DNA of 64,000 nucleotides from Chaetoderma sp. LZ-2023a. Lineage: Eukaryota; Mollusca; Caudofoveata; Chaetodermatida; Chaetodermatidae. Under the pieces are notes generated by a model that saw only the letters and a list, made by a program, of their open reading frames with translations, was not told the origin of the DNA and searched no databases. The DNA lies in the NCBI GenBank assembly GCA_034401795.1, contig CM067370.1, forward strand, positions 104,040,028-104,104,027. Reading direction: 5' to 3'. The translations under genes were made by a program, and so were the position numbers. Each line of letters starts with the position of its first letter. Positions within the stretch are counted from its first letter, which is position 1. Positions 34,040 to 46,404 of this stretch are shown here, piece after piece.

Positions 34040-35126
34040 ATCGATAAGGCGAGAGGATTCGAGGTGTCAGAAATAATGGTTGGTAAAACTTGACTCACAG
34101 TGCCACTGACATAATGTCATCCACAGGAACCCCATTAAATAGGGCAGTGGAAGCCACTACGCACCGAACACTTTGAGCCTTGGCCATGTCAACTTGTTTA
34201 CCTGTGGCAGATTTATGGCAAAATTGAATACACTCTAGAATCCACCTGGAAATGGTGTCCTTTGACGCCCTGCCATGGGGTTCAATATATGACAACCATA
34301 ATGCTGTTGGGTCCGTCCGCTATTCCTGAGTACGTTGTTTGTACCGGTTTAATGCTCGGACTGGACACCATGCTTTTGAATTAGGATCATATCTAGTCAA
34401 AGCTGGTAAAAATATAGGTTGACCTGGATATTTCAAAGACTGGTTTTTAGCCATGAAATTTATCCTAGGTAGAAGCCTAAGGCCTTCCCCTGTAACCACA
34501 AAACGGTCTGCCTTGGCTGCTAAGGCATGAATCTCACTTCTATGCCTAGCCGAGGCCGCAGCAATTAAAAATACAGTTTTAAGTGTCAACATTTTCATAG
34601 AAATGGAACGTAGTGATTCAAACGGCCTATCAGCTAGTACCTGAAGCACTAGTGATAAACTCCAAGACGGAATCACTGGGGGATTCCTTGGTCTTAGATT
34701 GCCCATACCTTTAATTAAAGTATTTAATGTACTTACTTCATCACTTCCCCTATTATCCAAGCAAGGGATAACTGTCATTAAAGCTGACTTATAGCCAGCA
34801 ATAGAGTTAGGCTTGAGGCTATAGGCATCATACAGGTGACAGAGGAAATCGGCTACTACCTGAATAGATGAATCCATTGGATTAATACATCTTTTTGAGC
34901 ACCATTCTGCAAATCTGTTGATTTTATAATTATATGCTCTGGAGGTTGACCCCCTCCTGGCTTTTGCCCACGCAGTCAATTGGAACATTGACAGATTGTT
35001 GTGAAGGTTCTTGCCCTGGAAGATAATATTGTCCATCAGAGGCAGAGGAACCAGATTGCAGACCAGAAGGTCCAGCAGATCCGTATAACATGATCGGCTT
35101 GGCCAATTTGGGGCGATCAGAAGCAC
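34040..35126 (-). pseudogene. DIRS tyrosine recombinase (YR), copy B
   Basis: A long frame (35126-34320) carries the core-binding domain (RRGSTSRAYNYKINRFAEW, then SALMTVIPCL) and the first catalytic segment (ASARHRSEIHALAAK). After an in-frame stop near 34322 the same frame continues (34295-34095) with SKDTISRWILE and the HxxR-equivalent box as AQSVRCVVAS. About 7 bp are missing just before the Tyr region compared with copy A, removing the conserved Trp-His and shifting frame. The continuation reads ESSFTNHYF then a stop. The enzyme is probably dead. Its 5' end overlaps the RT/RNase H reading frame. Confidence 0.82.
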
Positions 35127-36490
35127 CTAGGCATTCCTCCTGTCTGATTTTCTGAAGAATTTTTGGAATCAGGATTGCTGGAGGGAATGCGTATGCATAC
35201 ATTCCCACCCAGCTGATAGCTAACGCATCTGTTGCGATAGCGCTCGGATCTGGAATCGGAGACGTACGTCGTCATCTTCGCATTCTTCTTCGTTGCGAAT
35301 AAATCTATGCTGGGTTTGCCCCAGTGGTTGAACAGACAATCCGCCCCACATTGATTTAGTTGCCATTCCGTAGGTAAAACACTCATCCTTCGGCTCAATG
35401 AGTCTGCTAGCAGATTTAACCTTCCCGGAATATGAACTGCTTTCAAGGAAATCCTGTGATTCAGGCACTAGCAAAGCAGTTTCCATGTCATCACACAGAC
35501 TGGGCGACTTCATTCCGCCCTGGTGGTTTATGCAAGTCACTACTGTTGAGTTGTCTGATCGTATTAGAACACTCTTGCCCTGAACTTTCTGTTCGTAATT
35601 CCAGTAGATTTATATGTTCTTTTGACTGTTCCAGATTCCAAAGCCCTGATATCGTGGATTCTTCCAGGCAAGCTCCCCACCCCTCCATCGATGCATCTGT
35701 AGACATCGTTAACTGACACCCCGCCAGGAGATTCTCCGTCTTCAACCACCATTGCAGGTGGTGAATTAAAGGCTCCAGCACTGACACATTTGAGTCCAGT
35801 GAACCTGTACTCTGGGCCCATTGCGTCATGAGAAATAACTGGATCGGCCGCCTGCGTAAGGCCGCCTGAGGAATGACTGGTTCCAGAGAAACCATCAACC
35901 CCAGCATTCTCAAGTAAACCCATGCCAGGACATGACGACTGCCGCACATTGACTGAATTACTGAGATGAGTACTTGCACCCTCTCCTGAGTAGGATAAAC
36001 ATATCCTATCTCCAGTTCGAAGACCATTCCCAGGTAAACAAACTTCTGGGATGGAGTCAGCTCTGATTTTTGAAAGTTGATTATCCAGCCCAAGTCTGTG
36101 AGAGTTTTCAAAACTATCTCCAGATTCGCTGATAAACTTTCCTGATTGTGCGCTTTTAACAGCCAGTCGTCTATGTACGTGTGGACTGCTATGCTTCTCC
36201 TGCGGAGGTATGCTGTAATCGCAAGAACCACCCTGGTGAAGACCCGAGGAGCCGTTGAAATTCCGAAGGGTAATACCCTGAATTCCCACGAATCTCAGGA
36301 AGCGACGGAAACTCCTCGATATTGGAATGTGGAAGTAAGCATCCTTCAAATCTATTGAAGCTGTCTACATCCCCTTCTCCAACCCTGCCAACACCGATTT
36401 CACAGTCTCCATTTTGAAACTGGGTGTGTCTATGAACTTGTTCAATGGCTTGAGGTTGAGAATTGGTCTCCACCTCCAGTGCTTTTCGTC
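34930..36490 (-). pseudogene. DIRS reverse transcriptase / RNase H, copy B (part 3' of the LINE)
   Basis: RT resumes after the LINE with WRPILNLKPLNKFID and SIDLKDAYFHIPI (about 36365-36320). The catalytic YIDDWLLKA box lies near 36175, followed by SELTPSQKFVYLGM. RNase H follows: STDASMEGWGACLE (near 35700), LLELR, and in other frames HQGGMKSPSLC and NLLADSLSRR. The C-terminal tail continues to 34930. Frame changes occur around 36350, 35590 and 35450. Confidence 0.85.
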
Positions 36491-36498
36491 ACTAGGAA
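36491..36498. repeat. target-site duplication of the LINE, left copy
   Basis: ACTAGGAA, identical to 40257-40264. Removing one copy plus the LINE restores continuity of a conserved RT strand in the DIRS gene. Confidence 0.85.
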
Positions 36499-39400
36499 CA
36501 CTGTTTAAGACTATATGCTCGGCCTCAACATGGCGCAGGGGTGTAACCCGCTGGGTGTCAATCCAGACATTTGGAGGGGCTAACCAGAGCATTATGCACA
36601 ACGCTAATGAAATGACACTTGGAGATCGAATAAACCGAAATGGTGCTCGCCCTGTGAGGATCCGCCCACCCTCAGCTACTGGAGGTCCCATCAACTCGTC
36701 TTGTGGAGCCAGGGGATGGGGATGGAGAGTTACTTGCCAACCGAAAGAGAAGACCAACCCCAAAGAGAACCCTAGTATCAACATCATGCACTGGAACGCA
36801 GAAGGGGTTACCAACAAGAAATCAGAGCTCGAACAGTTCCTGTACGAAAACAACATTGATATCTGCTGCATCCAAGAGACACACCTGCAAGAAGGCAAAC
36901 CATTTAAGATCAGAGGCTACCAGATTTTCCGGTGTGATCGAAGAGGAAGAAAGAAAGGCGGGGTGATCACCTTGGTCCGAAACAGGGTGAACGCCAGCCA
37001 GATAAAAACCTTTATGGAAGAGGCAGAATATATCAAGATCAAGGTAACAACCAGCAACTCTGTGATTGACATTGTCAATTATTACTGCCCTAATGACAAG
37101 AATCTCTCACTTGACACAATCCAGATCCCGGACTGCCACTTCCTCATTGCGGGAGACTTTAAAAGCCAGTCCCAGAGCTGGGGATACAGAACACTTGATA
37201 AACGAGGAGAAGACATTGAAGCATGGCAAGATGAAAAGCACCTTTTACTTGTCAACGATCCCACAGATCAGCCTACCTTCTACTCGCGCCGGTGGCACTC
37301 GAGGAAGTATTTCGACAAGTACACCTCAACATCCAAGGTGGAACTACAAAAAGGCAAATTGGAGTCTGTTCGGCATTCATTCCAGTGAGCTTACCCAAAA
37401 TATAGCAGTAGAAGGGAGAAACATCAACCATGTGGTCAAGGAATTTAATTCAAGTATCCTCAAGGCTGCCAACGAAGCGATTCCTCGAGGGTTCAGGAAA
37501 AACTACCGCCCCTACTGGACAACAGAACTGCAAGCAGCACATGATAAACTAGACAAGGGCAGAGAAGATGCAGAGGGTAATCCCTGTCATGAAAACCACT
37601 TCACGCTACAACAAACTAAAGCCAGGTATCTAAAGACCAAGCTGGAAGCCAAAAGAAGAAGGGAAAAGACGGCAGGGTTTAATTTAGAGAGACACCACAA
37701 AGCTATGGAGACTGACTAAAGCACTGAATGATGAGGGTGTCTGGGGAGAGAAGATTACTCTTGAAGAAGATGGACAAACACTGACAGGAAAGATGGCTGC
37801 AGATGCCTTTGCGAAGGCATATGCAAAAGAAAGCAACATTTCTATACCACGGATGCGTCAAAAAGAGGTTAGAAAAGAGCAAAAGGAAAGAACAGACACC
37901 AACACTCACGGTGCAATGAAAGTTGACATTAGTTTAGCAGAACTGAAGAAGGCTATCCGCCAATTGAAGAAGAAATCTCCCGGGCCAGATGGCATTACGA
38001 ATGAAATCATCCAACACCTTGGTAATGCATCTCTCCGCAAGTTGCTAGACATCTTTAATCTCAGTTGGACCAATGGAGAGGTTCCTCAGTGCTAGAAGGA
38101 AGCCAGAATGACTCCTATTCTGAAAAAAGGGAAGAACAAGACGAAAGTGCCGAGTATCAGTCTTACAAGCTGCATATACAAGACCATGGAGCGCATCATC
38201 AACCAGCGGTTGCAGTGGTACCTGGAGTCGGAGAACATTATAGTTTCAGAGCAGGCTGGCTTCAGAAGATACAGGAGCACAGAAGATCAAACAACACATC
38301 TTGCACAGGTCATAGAGGACACTTTTCAAGCCAAGAAGGTGATGCTAGCTGCCTTTATCGATCTGCAGAAGGCATTTGACAAGGTGTGGAAGGATGGCCT
38401 CCTCGTGAAGCTCCGGCGCACAGGCATCGGTGGCAACATGTTCTGATGGACCAAGTCGTACCTACACAATCGCAGCTAGGGTGCTGGTGGATGGACAATC
38501 TGGACAGAATGTATTGCTGAGACAAGGGGTGCCACAAGGCGGAGTATTATCACCAACTCTGTTCATACTCTTCATTAATGACATTGTAGCAGAGCTGCCC
38601 AATGGGATCCAAGCAGCCCTCTATGCAGATGACCTCGTACTCTGGTGCACCGAGGAGTACAGAATGCAGCTCCCCTTGGACAGAATTACAGCTTGGGCCA
38701 ATCGCTGGTGTATTCCCATCAACAAAGAAAAATCATCAGCCATACTATTCTCACTGTCCACCAAAACCAAGGTTGGCAATCTAACACTGAGCGGTGCTCC
38801 ACTCGAGTACGAGGACCAGCAGACATACCTGGGAGTCACCTACGACAGAAGATTAACATGGAAGGAGCACATACAGAATGCAGAGGCAAAGGCCAGAAGA
38901 AAGCTAAACATCATGAGGAAGCTGGCAGGAACAAAGTGGGGTGCCAATGAAAGGATCCTCAAGACCATCTACCTAGGTGCCGTACGACCACACCTTGAGT
39001 ATGGATCCAGCTCATGGATGACAGCAGCTAAATCTCATCAACAGAACCTCGACAGTGTACAAAACCAGGCACTGCGCATCATCACTGGTGGAATGAGATC
39101 AACACCAATTGAAAAAATGGAGCAGACAGCAGGCATCCCCCCACTTAGCAAAGGAAGGGAATGCAAAGCACTGATCAAAGCTGCAAAGTTCAAATCGTTC
39201 AGCAACCACCCGATGAAGATCAGGCAAGCACAGCTGTCATCAGGAAGACTTAAAAGACCAAGTTTTGTGAAAGAGACAAAAGCGCTTCAAAGGAAACACC
39301 AAGAAATGTTGCCAGCACAAATAGAAGACCCAAACCACATCCTTGATCCTCCACCCTGGGAAAACAAACTAGAGAGCATAGCTATTCGCACCACAGTACC

Positions 39401-40256
39401 TCATCTCACAACCAAAGATGAACACAGTGATGTGAGCAAGAAGGCCCTGACCCTAGCCATGCTGGAAGAAATGTACCCTCAGGAGACATGGATAAGGATC
39501 TACACAGATGGATCAGCCAAAGATGCAATTAGGAGCGGAGGTGCTGGACTGAACGGCCAACATGAGTCAGCTGCAATACCGACAGGCAAACACTGCACAA
39601 ACTACAGAGCTGAAGTCGAAGCACTGGTTCATGCAGCTAATACCATCAGCAGAACAGCAGACCCTATTGCACAGATTGTCCTTTTATTTGATGCCCGCTC
39701 TGTCCTTGAGGCTATCACCAAAGGTAAGCTGCCACAACTTGAAGAAGCACTACAAACCATCAAATGCTTTCGGATAGCATTGCAGTGGATCCCCGCACAC
39801 TGTGGAGTACAAGGAAATGAGGAAGCAGACAAGATGGCAAAGGTGGGTGCAGAAGAGAATCAGACAGAAAACATGGTTACCCATACAGAGATGAAGACTA
39901 TCATCAAGTCACTCTATAGAACACCTCAATCAGAAGATGCCTACCATCATCTCTTGAGGCCAGAGCAAGTGACCATTTTTCGTCTCAGAACTGGACACAA
40001 CAGACTAAACCAACACATGTACAGGCGGTTCCACTAAAAAGACATCGCCCGCTTGTCCTTGTGGAGAAGCAGAACAGACCACAGAGCACATACTTCAATG
40101 TTGCAGTACGTATCAGCTGCTGAGAGAAGAGATCTGGCCTTTGTCAACCTCTTTTCTTGAAAAGCTGTATGGGCCTGTGGAAGAACTGCAGAAAATCACA
40201 GATTTCATCATGAGAACGGCTCTCCAAGTGTGATACCAGCGATCGAAAAGAAGAAG
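36499..40256 (+). mobile_element. LINE (I/jockey-like, endonuclease-RT-RNase H) inserted in DIRS copy B
   Basis: A 3.76-kb plus-strand non-LTR element with an EEP endonuclease, reverse transcriptase, RNase H and a C-terminal Cys/His motif, in the order used by I-superfamily elements with RNase H. The 8-bp TSD ACTAGGAA lies on both sides. No separate ORF1 is seen, so the 5' end is probably truncated. The 3' UTR is only about 24 bp, ends in GAAGAAG and has no poly-A tail. Confidence 0.85.
36720..40232 (+). pseudogene. LINE ORF2: EEP endonuclease, RT, RNase H, CCHC-like tail
   Basis: Domains in order: endonuclease from about 36780 (MHWNAEGVTNK, IDICCIQETHL), with the catalytic GDFN motif present as GDFK at 37152-37163. 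A linker follows in another frame (37270-37719). RT from about 37920 has SPGPDGITNEI, then DLQKAFDKVW near 38360, QGVPQGGVLSP, and YADD at 38622-38633. RNase H from about 39490 has YTDGSAKD, AEVEAL and WIPAHCGVQGNEEADK. The C-terminus reads CPCGEAEQTTEHILQC near 40055-40105, in a shifted frame. Frames change near 37300, 37730, 38095, 38440 and 40030, so the copy is inactive although the RT acids remain. Confidence 0.88.
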
Positions 40257-40264
40257 ACTAGGAA
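40257..40264. repeat. target-site duplication of the LINE, right copy
   Basis: ACTAGGAA, the partner of 36491-36498. Confidence 0.85.
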
Positions 40265-40490
40265 TACGGTTGAATAGAAGCCCGGGCATTTTTATGCCGG
40301 TTGAATTGCTCCTTTGAGTATGAGGGAATTTATTTCCTCCTCTATACACAACCGCTGATCTGGATCTCTTGGAATTTGAGTCCAGACTGGCACCAGAGAC
40401 ACCCGCGATAGCGGGCCTGTTATCCAGTCGGGATCGCAAGACTAAACGGTCCTGAGTCAACCGTTCCCACTCTTGCATGTGGTTGGCCAA
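40265..40490 (-). pseudogene. DIRS copy B, N-terminal end of the RT region (part 5' of the LINE)
   Basis: The minus frame from 40490 reads MQEWERLTQDRLVLRS, SLDSNSKRSRSAVVYRGG and ends at the LINE target. This is the region just upstream of the RT fingers in DIRS proteins; its continuation is at 36490. Confidence 0.75.
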
Positions 40491-40499
40491 TCAGCCTCC

Positions 40500-42475
40500 C
40501 ACTGGTCCACCTAGGGAGAGAGGTGGACATAAGGAGAGCAAGAGTGGCACCGTCTCTTGGTGCAGATGCACTGGAGTAGCTCTTACTGTGGTAATCGCCC
40601 CATCAGGTACGATTACCACGCCCAGATCCTCGCGCACCACGGCCTGCACCGCGCGCACCTCGGTGCGCGGGCGGCTGCCTGGCTGGCTGCGCCGGAGGAG
40701 CCAGCGCCCCCTCGCTGCTGGCCGAAGCATGTGCGGCCGTGACCGGCGCTGGTGGCTGGCCTCTGACCTGGCCACCTCGAGCCTGCAGGGGATGATACGC
40801 AGGGGGAGCTGCGCAAACGCGCTCTCTGCGGAGCACTTCAAATTGCTCACGCAATTCCCTCTGGTTATTGACCAGGGTAACCGTCTCCTGGGGGTGCCTA
40901 CATCCCTCACTCCCAAAAAGACAAGGACCTGTTATAGGCGTACCCAGCAGCCTATTATACAAATCCTGGGACAGGCACAAGTTATCATGAGCAAACGTGT
41001 GCCTCGCCCGGACACTCCTGGTTACAGACCGGGTTAAACAGTTCAAAGCCAAGTTAATTCCATCTTGGATGGCTCTCTGGACAGTCACCGGACAAGGCTG
41101 GCACAATGCGGATGCCGTTACTACCCCTTGTAACAGCTGTGAGACGTGCGAAAGCGCTGAGATAGATGCCCTCGAACTCTCTTCCGCACAGCGCAACGCA
41201 GTGTTAGCCGAATGCAAAGCGTTCGAGCACAGTGCTCCCGTGTCCGACCGGAAACCTGGCCACGTATATCTTCGCCTAGCACAGCGCGATCATCAGCGCA
41301 CTACACCGTATAACTGATATTGATCAGCTACAACACGGCATCGCTTTGCCACCTCGCGAGGGGCCTTCGCTAGACGTCCATGTGCCCTAATGGAAGTCTC
41401 TGCCGCAGTGAACATATCAACAATATGATCAGCTAACGGCAGAGATGGCATAGAGGTAAGAGTCGGTTTACCTGCCAGCCACGGGCGCTGGTCCCGTTGA
41501 CTGGCCAACTGATCCACAGCAAGACCTGGCCTGACGTTAATTAGCCACTGACAAGTGTCAGATCAGTCCTCCTCTGTGGCCACCTGCGAATGCTCTACAA
41601 CATGAGGGTCTTCGTCATCCTCCTGAGCAATTGCAGGTGTATGTATGGCTGGAGGAATCGATACGCCTGGCAAGCCAGAGAAAGCATGCAGGCCTGAAAG
41701 AACACGCATGCCAAACTGACTGGCTTGACCAGGAGCAGGCGCCATGGTATTGCGTGGGGAAATATCTGCCACACCACGGCCCTGGCCAGCACCAGCTACA
41801 CCATCGGCAAGCCGAGGTATGTGGAAAAACTGGCCATCAGATCCAGCCCGGGCTACCCTCTGTGCCGCGAACGCTACTCCTGTGTGAGTAGTCCCATGGA
41901 CAATGTCGTCCATATTCCCCGCGAGGGGTGCACGTATGTCAATGTCTACCTGCAGGGTGCGGATAAACCTGGTCTGATAAGCAGGCACCAGGCTCCAGCA
42001 ACACCTGACCATGAACAACCGGCGTGGCAAGCCTGCTGCCAGTGTCCTCATAGTGGATTTCGCCCTCTAATAGGGCCACCTCTGAATCATGGACGAAAAC
42101 TGGTAGGTCCCTAGGTAGCACCGATTCAGAGGCGGGGATTATCTGCTCCGGAGCAGATGAAGAGGACAATGAAAGATTTGACCCAGGGAGCATGCCATGA
42201 AGCAACTCTTGGACCAAATCCTTAATTGTCCTCTTCATCTCTCCCATCATCTCAATACGGAAGGCCTCCATATCCATAGAGGACGAGGCCTTTCTCTTAC
42301 CATTCTTACCAGACCCCTCCTTCTTAACTTTCCTCTCCTCCTCCAGAGCCTTCTCTTTGGTCTGCAAAGATAGAAACTCAGACATTAGCTCCCCCCACTT
42401 TTTACAGATCTCATATTTAAGCAATGGCCCACATGGGCTGCACAGGGAGCATAAGTGAGGAAGGAAGTGGACCAA
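40500..42475 (-). pseudogene. DIRS gag-like region, copy B
   Basis: Readable pieces: 42475-41939 (a Cys-rich start, LCSLCSPCGPLLKYEICKKW, then a lysine/glutamate-rich coiled-coil-like stretch), 42051-41563, 41517-41293 and 41217-40603. The last has a C-terminal RGARGAGRGARGSGRG tail expected for nucleic-acid binding. Frames change between pieces. GC content (40.6-41.3 kb) is clearly above the surrounding intron, matching the gag part of copy A. Confidence 0.6.
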
Positions 42476-42924
42476 GAGGGCAAAGTGAGAAGACCTTCAT
42501 CCGAGGCCTCCAACTCACTGGGCATGGAATTTTTGGTTAGATAACCTAACAATATTAGTAAGAAATGGAACCTTGTGGAGAGAAAAACAAACCCTCTGAT
42601 GATGTGCTGTCCTGATCAATCATAGATAGATACTTGTGGCCATAAACACAAAGAGAGATTAGTATTTCATAGCGCCATATAGAAATAAACCATTTTTTAG
42701 GCGCTTTTCATGTCTAATCGCGAGTCCCGGAAACACAATACAACGAGACTAAAAAGCTAAATTAGACAAACATGTAGTTGAGTTCACCTGATGGTTAGGT
42801 CCTAGGCCCTCCTCTGGAGATTTGGCGCGCGCTGACATAATCCTTAGGTGAAAACTCTTCTTTTTAACGAATGAACAGTTAAAAAACAGCAGAAAACTTT
42901 TGAGCAAAAATAGCATGTGAACTC

Positions 42925-43104
42925 TCTGCCAATAAATTAGCAAAGAGCAAGTACTAGTCTGCGCATGCGCGGTGGTGGGGCTAGCATTCGCCAGACTGTC
43001 CTCTCACTACCTGCCCAGTAGGGGCACCTAACTTTTTTAATCTGAGTGTTTATTGAGTGAAAGCCGATATTTAGCAATATCAAAGAGTATTAGGGAGGTA
43101 AGTA
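42925..43104. repeat. right inverted terminal repeat of DIRS copy B
   Basis: It is the inverted partner of 33128-33304. It continues outward to TATACTCTTGAAGCGAAA, whose complement forms the second half of the ICR. Confidence 0.9.
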
Positions 43105-43120
43105 TACTCTTGAAGCGAAA

Positions 43121-45223
43121 ACAGAAAATAAACAGAATTCATAATTTGAAGCGGAAAAGTAATATTCAAACTGAAATCAGCGGAAAATTACATTTTTCTG
43201 CAAAACATATGTAAATTTTAAACAGAGACTCAGATATTCAAGCAGAAATTAATGGGTTAAATGAATTTTCCTCCAAAATGTGAGATGTAAAATTGAAAAT
43301 AATTACCCATATGTTCACCACCTTACTTTGTTCTGTCTGGGCATACTAATAATATCTCTTCAAAGTACAACACAAGTTTGACTGCTTCATTGACTTTATT
43401 ATGAGAAGAGGTAAGTTTGTGAAACGGAAAATGGCAAATGTGGAAACGGAAAACCACTATTCATAGTGGGTCATCTGAGAATGGACATTGTCAACAATAA
43501 TTTAAATATTCCATTCTGACGAATGGCATCAAACAGCATTTGCAAGTCCATGCTGGTAGTGTTGTGTCAGAAAATTTTCCCAAAACAAAATTTTCTGGAA
43601 AATTTACCAACCTATCACCTAAGGACGCAATTGCGAATTTTTATTACCGTATTGCATTAATACCGATGCTTTTGCTACTAATATAAGTTAATAGATTTAG
43701 ATTTGTGTCATCTATTGCCATGGCTGAAATGACTTGCATCAGCTTACACTATCACTATAGTTCAGAAATAACAAATTTCCAAACAATGCTGTTAAATATC
43801 TTGAACCCAATTTGCTTGAAAAGCTATTGCTGCTATAGGCAGCAATGGCTTCCTAGCAAATTGTGCTCAACATATTCAACAGGAAAGTTTTTGCATATCA
43901 TTCAAAATTGAAGAAAATGTTAATTCTGTGTACTGTGACCTTATTTCTGGGTTCAACTGTACACCAGCTGCATGGAAAGATGGATGATGCAATATTGCAC
44001 ACCACACACATGCGTGTGTGCATGCACGCACACACACTAAAAATATCATAATATTTTCCGCAAAAATATTTTTCTGGAAAAATAACATCACTACATGCTG
44101 GTAGCTCAGAATGGTTAGCGTTCTTGTGTCTCTTCAAAGTCTAGAGTTACAGTAAGTGGTATTGCAGATCAGCCATGACATTTGGTATACTTTAGAATGG
44201 AATAGAGGAATCCACTTTTACCTACATGTATGCCTCGCCCATTCCTAGCTAAGGCCCCCCCCCGCTCTGTCCGTGTTGGGATCGATCGAACCGTGAACTC
44301 CCTGCATCTCAATTTCCAGAAAACTATACAGGTACATGTAAGATGTTAAATATTTTGAAACTAATTTGACTTGGTGAGTCAAATTAGTTTCAAAATATTC
44401 AACAGAATGTTTACTAAATAGTAAAGACACAATTTGTACAACTTGACAGACTATTAACGATTTATAACAGCCTTAGATATGACATTCATGAAATATTTGA
44501 TTGTGATGTCAGCCTATCTATGACATATTTGATTGTGACATCATATATTTGACTGATAGACTGAATTCATCTATTGGTATCAATACAGTGATGTATGCAT
44601 GATTTTGACATCATTCATCCTTGCTGGCATGTATGCCAGATTGATGACCAAAAAGGGAGAGGCGAGCAGTCTGATGATGCTAAAATGGTGATAACGATGC
44701 ATTGAGTACCGAGGACCTCAGACTGGATGAATCCAGTTTATTAATCAATCATATGACGTCATAATCAACAATGTCACATGTAGGCTGACATCATAACCAA
44801 GTACGTCATGAATGACATAATTAAGTCAGTTATAAATGCTTAATAGTCCATCAAGTTGTACGAATTGTATGTCTTTTCTATTTAATAAACACGTTGCTGA
44901 ATATTTTAAAACTAATTTGACTGGGCGCTGTTGCTGTCATAGGCAACAACAGCAACCCGTCAAATTAGTTTCAAAATATTCAACAGCTTACCTGTATATA
45001 ATTTTCTGGAAATTGAGATTAAAGGAATGCAGGGATAGATCGATCCCAACATGGGCAAAGCGTGGGTGGAGGTTAGCCAGAGATGGGTGTGGCATAGCTA
45101 AAATTGGATTCATCCATTATCAAGTGGGACAGCTGTTTAGCCAGCTAGATTTATGCCAATAGGCATCTTCTCCTGCGTGAAGACAAAATGTACATTTTCC
45201 AAAATAAACCACTTCATAACCCA
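43121..45223. other. NUP35 intron with foldback repeats, no gene seen
   Basis: It contains AATTTGACT palindromes at 43785-43882, 44342-44405 and 44893-44992. The last is preceded by TGACGTCATAATCAA-type sequence shared with 16530-16670. Remaining sequence is unassigned. Confidence 0.5.
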
Positions 45224-45231
45224 CGTGCACC

Positions 45232-46326
45232 TAGGCTTGTGCGCTTTTGCGATTTTTTACGACGTAATTGAAAAAAAATATCCAAAAATCGTGAAAAAAT
45301 TGAGCAGATTAAGAATTTAAAACTCATCATTCAGCAGTAAAAGAATACAGTTATATTCCATTCGCGCATGTATCCATTGTTTTTTCTTGATCGCTTCACG
45401 TATGTTTTCACTAAGTCCTAATCAAATACAAAGCTCCATTGTAAACCAGCTAACAATAGCGAGGTAACACCTTTGTCATTGAGAAAACCAGCTTGTTACT
45501 CCGTCGAATTGCCATATAATTTTCTTTCTTTCGCTGCAGACCCCCGAGTCTGTCGTGAAATACCAAGTATATACTTAGTTGCAGTGTGTTAGGCAATAAG
45601 CACTGAACATAATTCATTTTAATTGTTTTAGCAATTTCAGGCTGTGTACTAATTTTTCCCCTTTGATTCGGTTGTCATGCCTAATTAAAGAAAATAACGC
45701 AACAGCATTCCAGAATGTTGTATTTTGAACTGTGCATTCTGTTGATTACTCTTAAACGTAAATTGTACATTCTGAAAGCAACTATAAACTGCACTATAGG
45801 ACGAGTTTACACCGTTACAATCGTAGCTACTCAAAGCTCCCGTCCTATGTATATGGATTGCGCAGTATCGCCCCGGGTACTAATATTAGCGTCTTCGCGC
45901 TACTCGGGTAATGACTTAAACTTGTCCTAGAAAGGGAGGCTATAAGCGGAAGCAGGATTTATATTTTTTACTCGACGACATTTTATGTCAAATTTTGATG
46001 AAATAAATGATGTTTATTAAACTATACGCAATATGTAGGCGGTCCCAATTCATAATTTCCCTCCCGCAATTATGGATATAAGGTATACATTAAGCATAGA
46101 CGTAGGATGGTAAGAATTTGTCGTATGAAATTGTGTTCTAATTTCGTGCTATTTTTTGTATCATTTATTTAAACTTTTTCTAGAAATTCCAAGTCCCAGT
46201 TTTGGTGACTTGTCACGTTACCCCGGTTTATACTTTTGGGAATTTCGACATACGATTTAATCAAAAAACGCAATTTTTAAAATAAAATCGATCGCGATGT
46301 TTCAAAGTAAAAATCGTGCACCCCTA
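45232..46326. mobile_element. hAT-like element, 1095 bp, 8-bp TSD
   Basis: The left end is TAGGCTTGTGCGCTTTTGCG and the right end is AAAATCGTGCACCCCTA. The perfect 8-bp TSD CGTGCACC is at 45224-45231 and 46327-46334. It is the longest readable copy of the family also seen at 14915-15842, 4733-5206 and 56245-57560. No transposase. It ends 71 bp from the NUP35 donor at 46404. Confidence 0.9.
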
Positions 46327-46404
46327 CGTGCACCTCACAGTTTCACAAGGGAAATAATCCTAGAAGAATATCTGCTTTCATCATGATTGCAGGTGAATAC
46401 ATAC

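Larger units (their letters stand above)
33083..43120 (-). mobile_element. DIRS-type retrotransposon copy B with intact terminal architecture, split by a LINE
   Basis: On the minus strand gag-like (42475-40500), RT/RNase H (40490-40265 continuing 36490-34930) and tyrosine recombinase (35126-34040) are flanked by inverted repeats (about 33128-33304 and 42925-43104). An ICR at 33368-33478 repeats, in inverse, the outer left end (CGAAATAAACGAAATC...) joined to the outer right end (...ACTCTTGAAG). This is the expected template for the DIRS circle junction. A plus-strand LINE occupies 36499-40264. Coding frames are broken, yet terminal structures are well preserved, suggesting relatively recent insertion. 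Confidence 0.88.
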
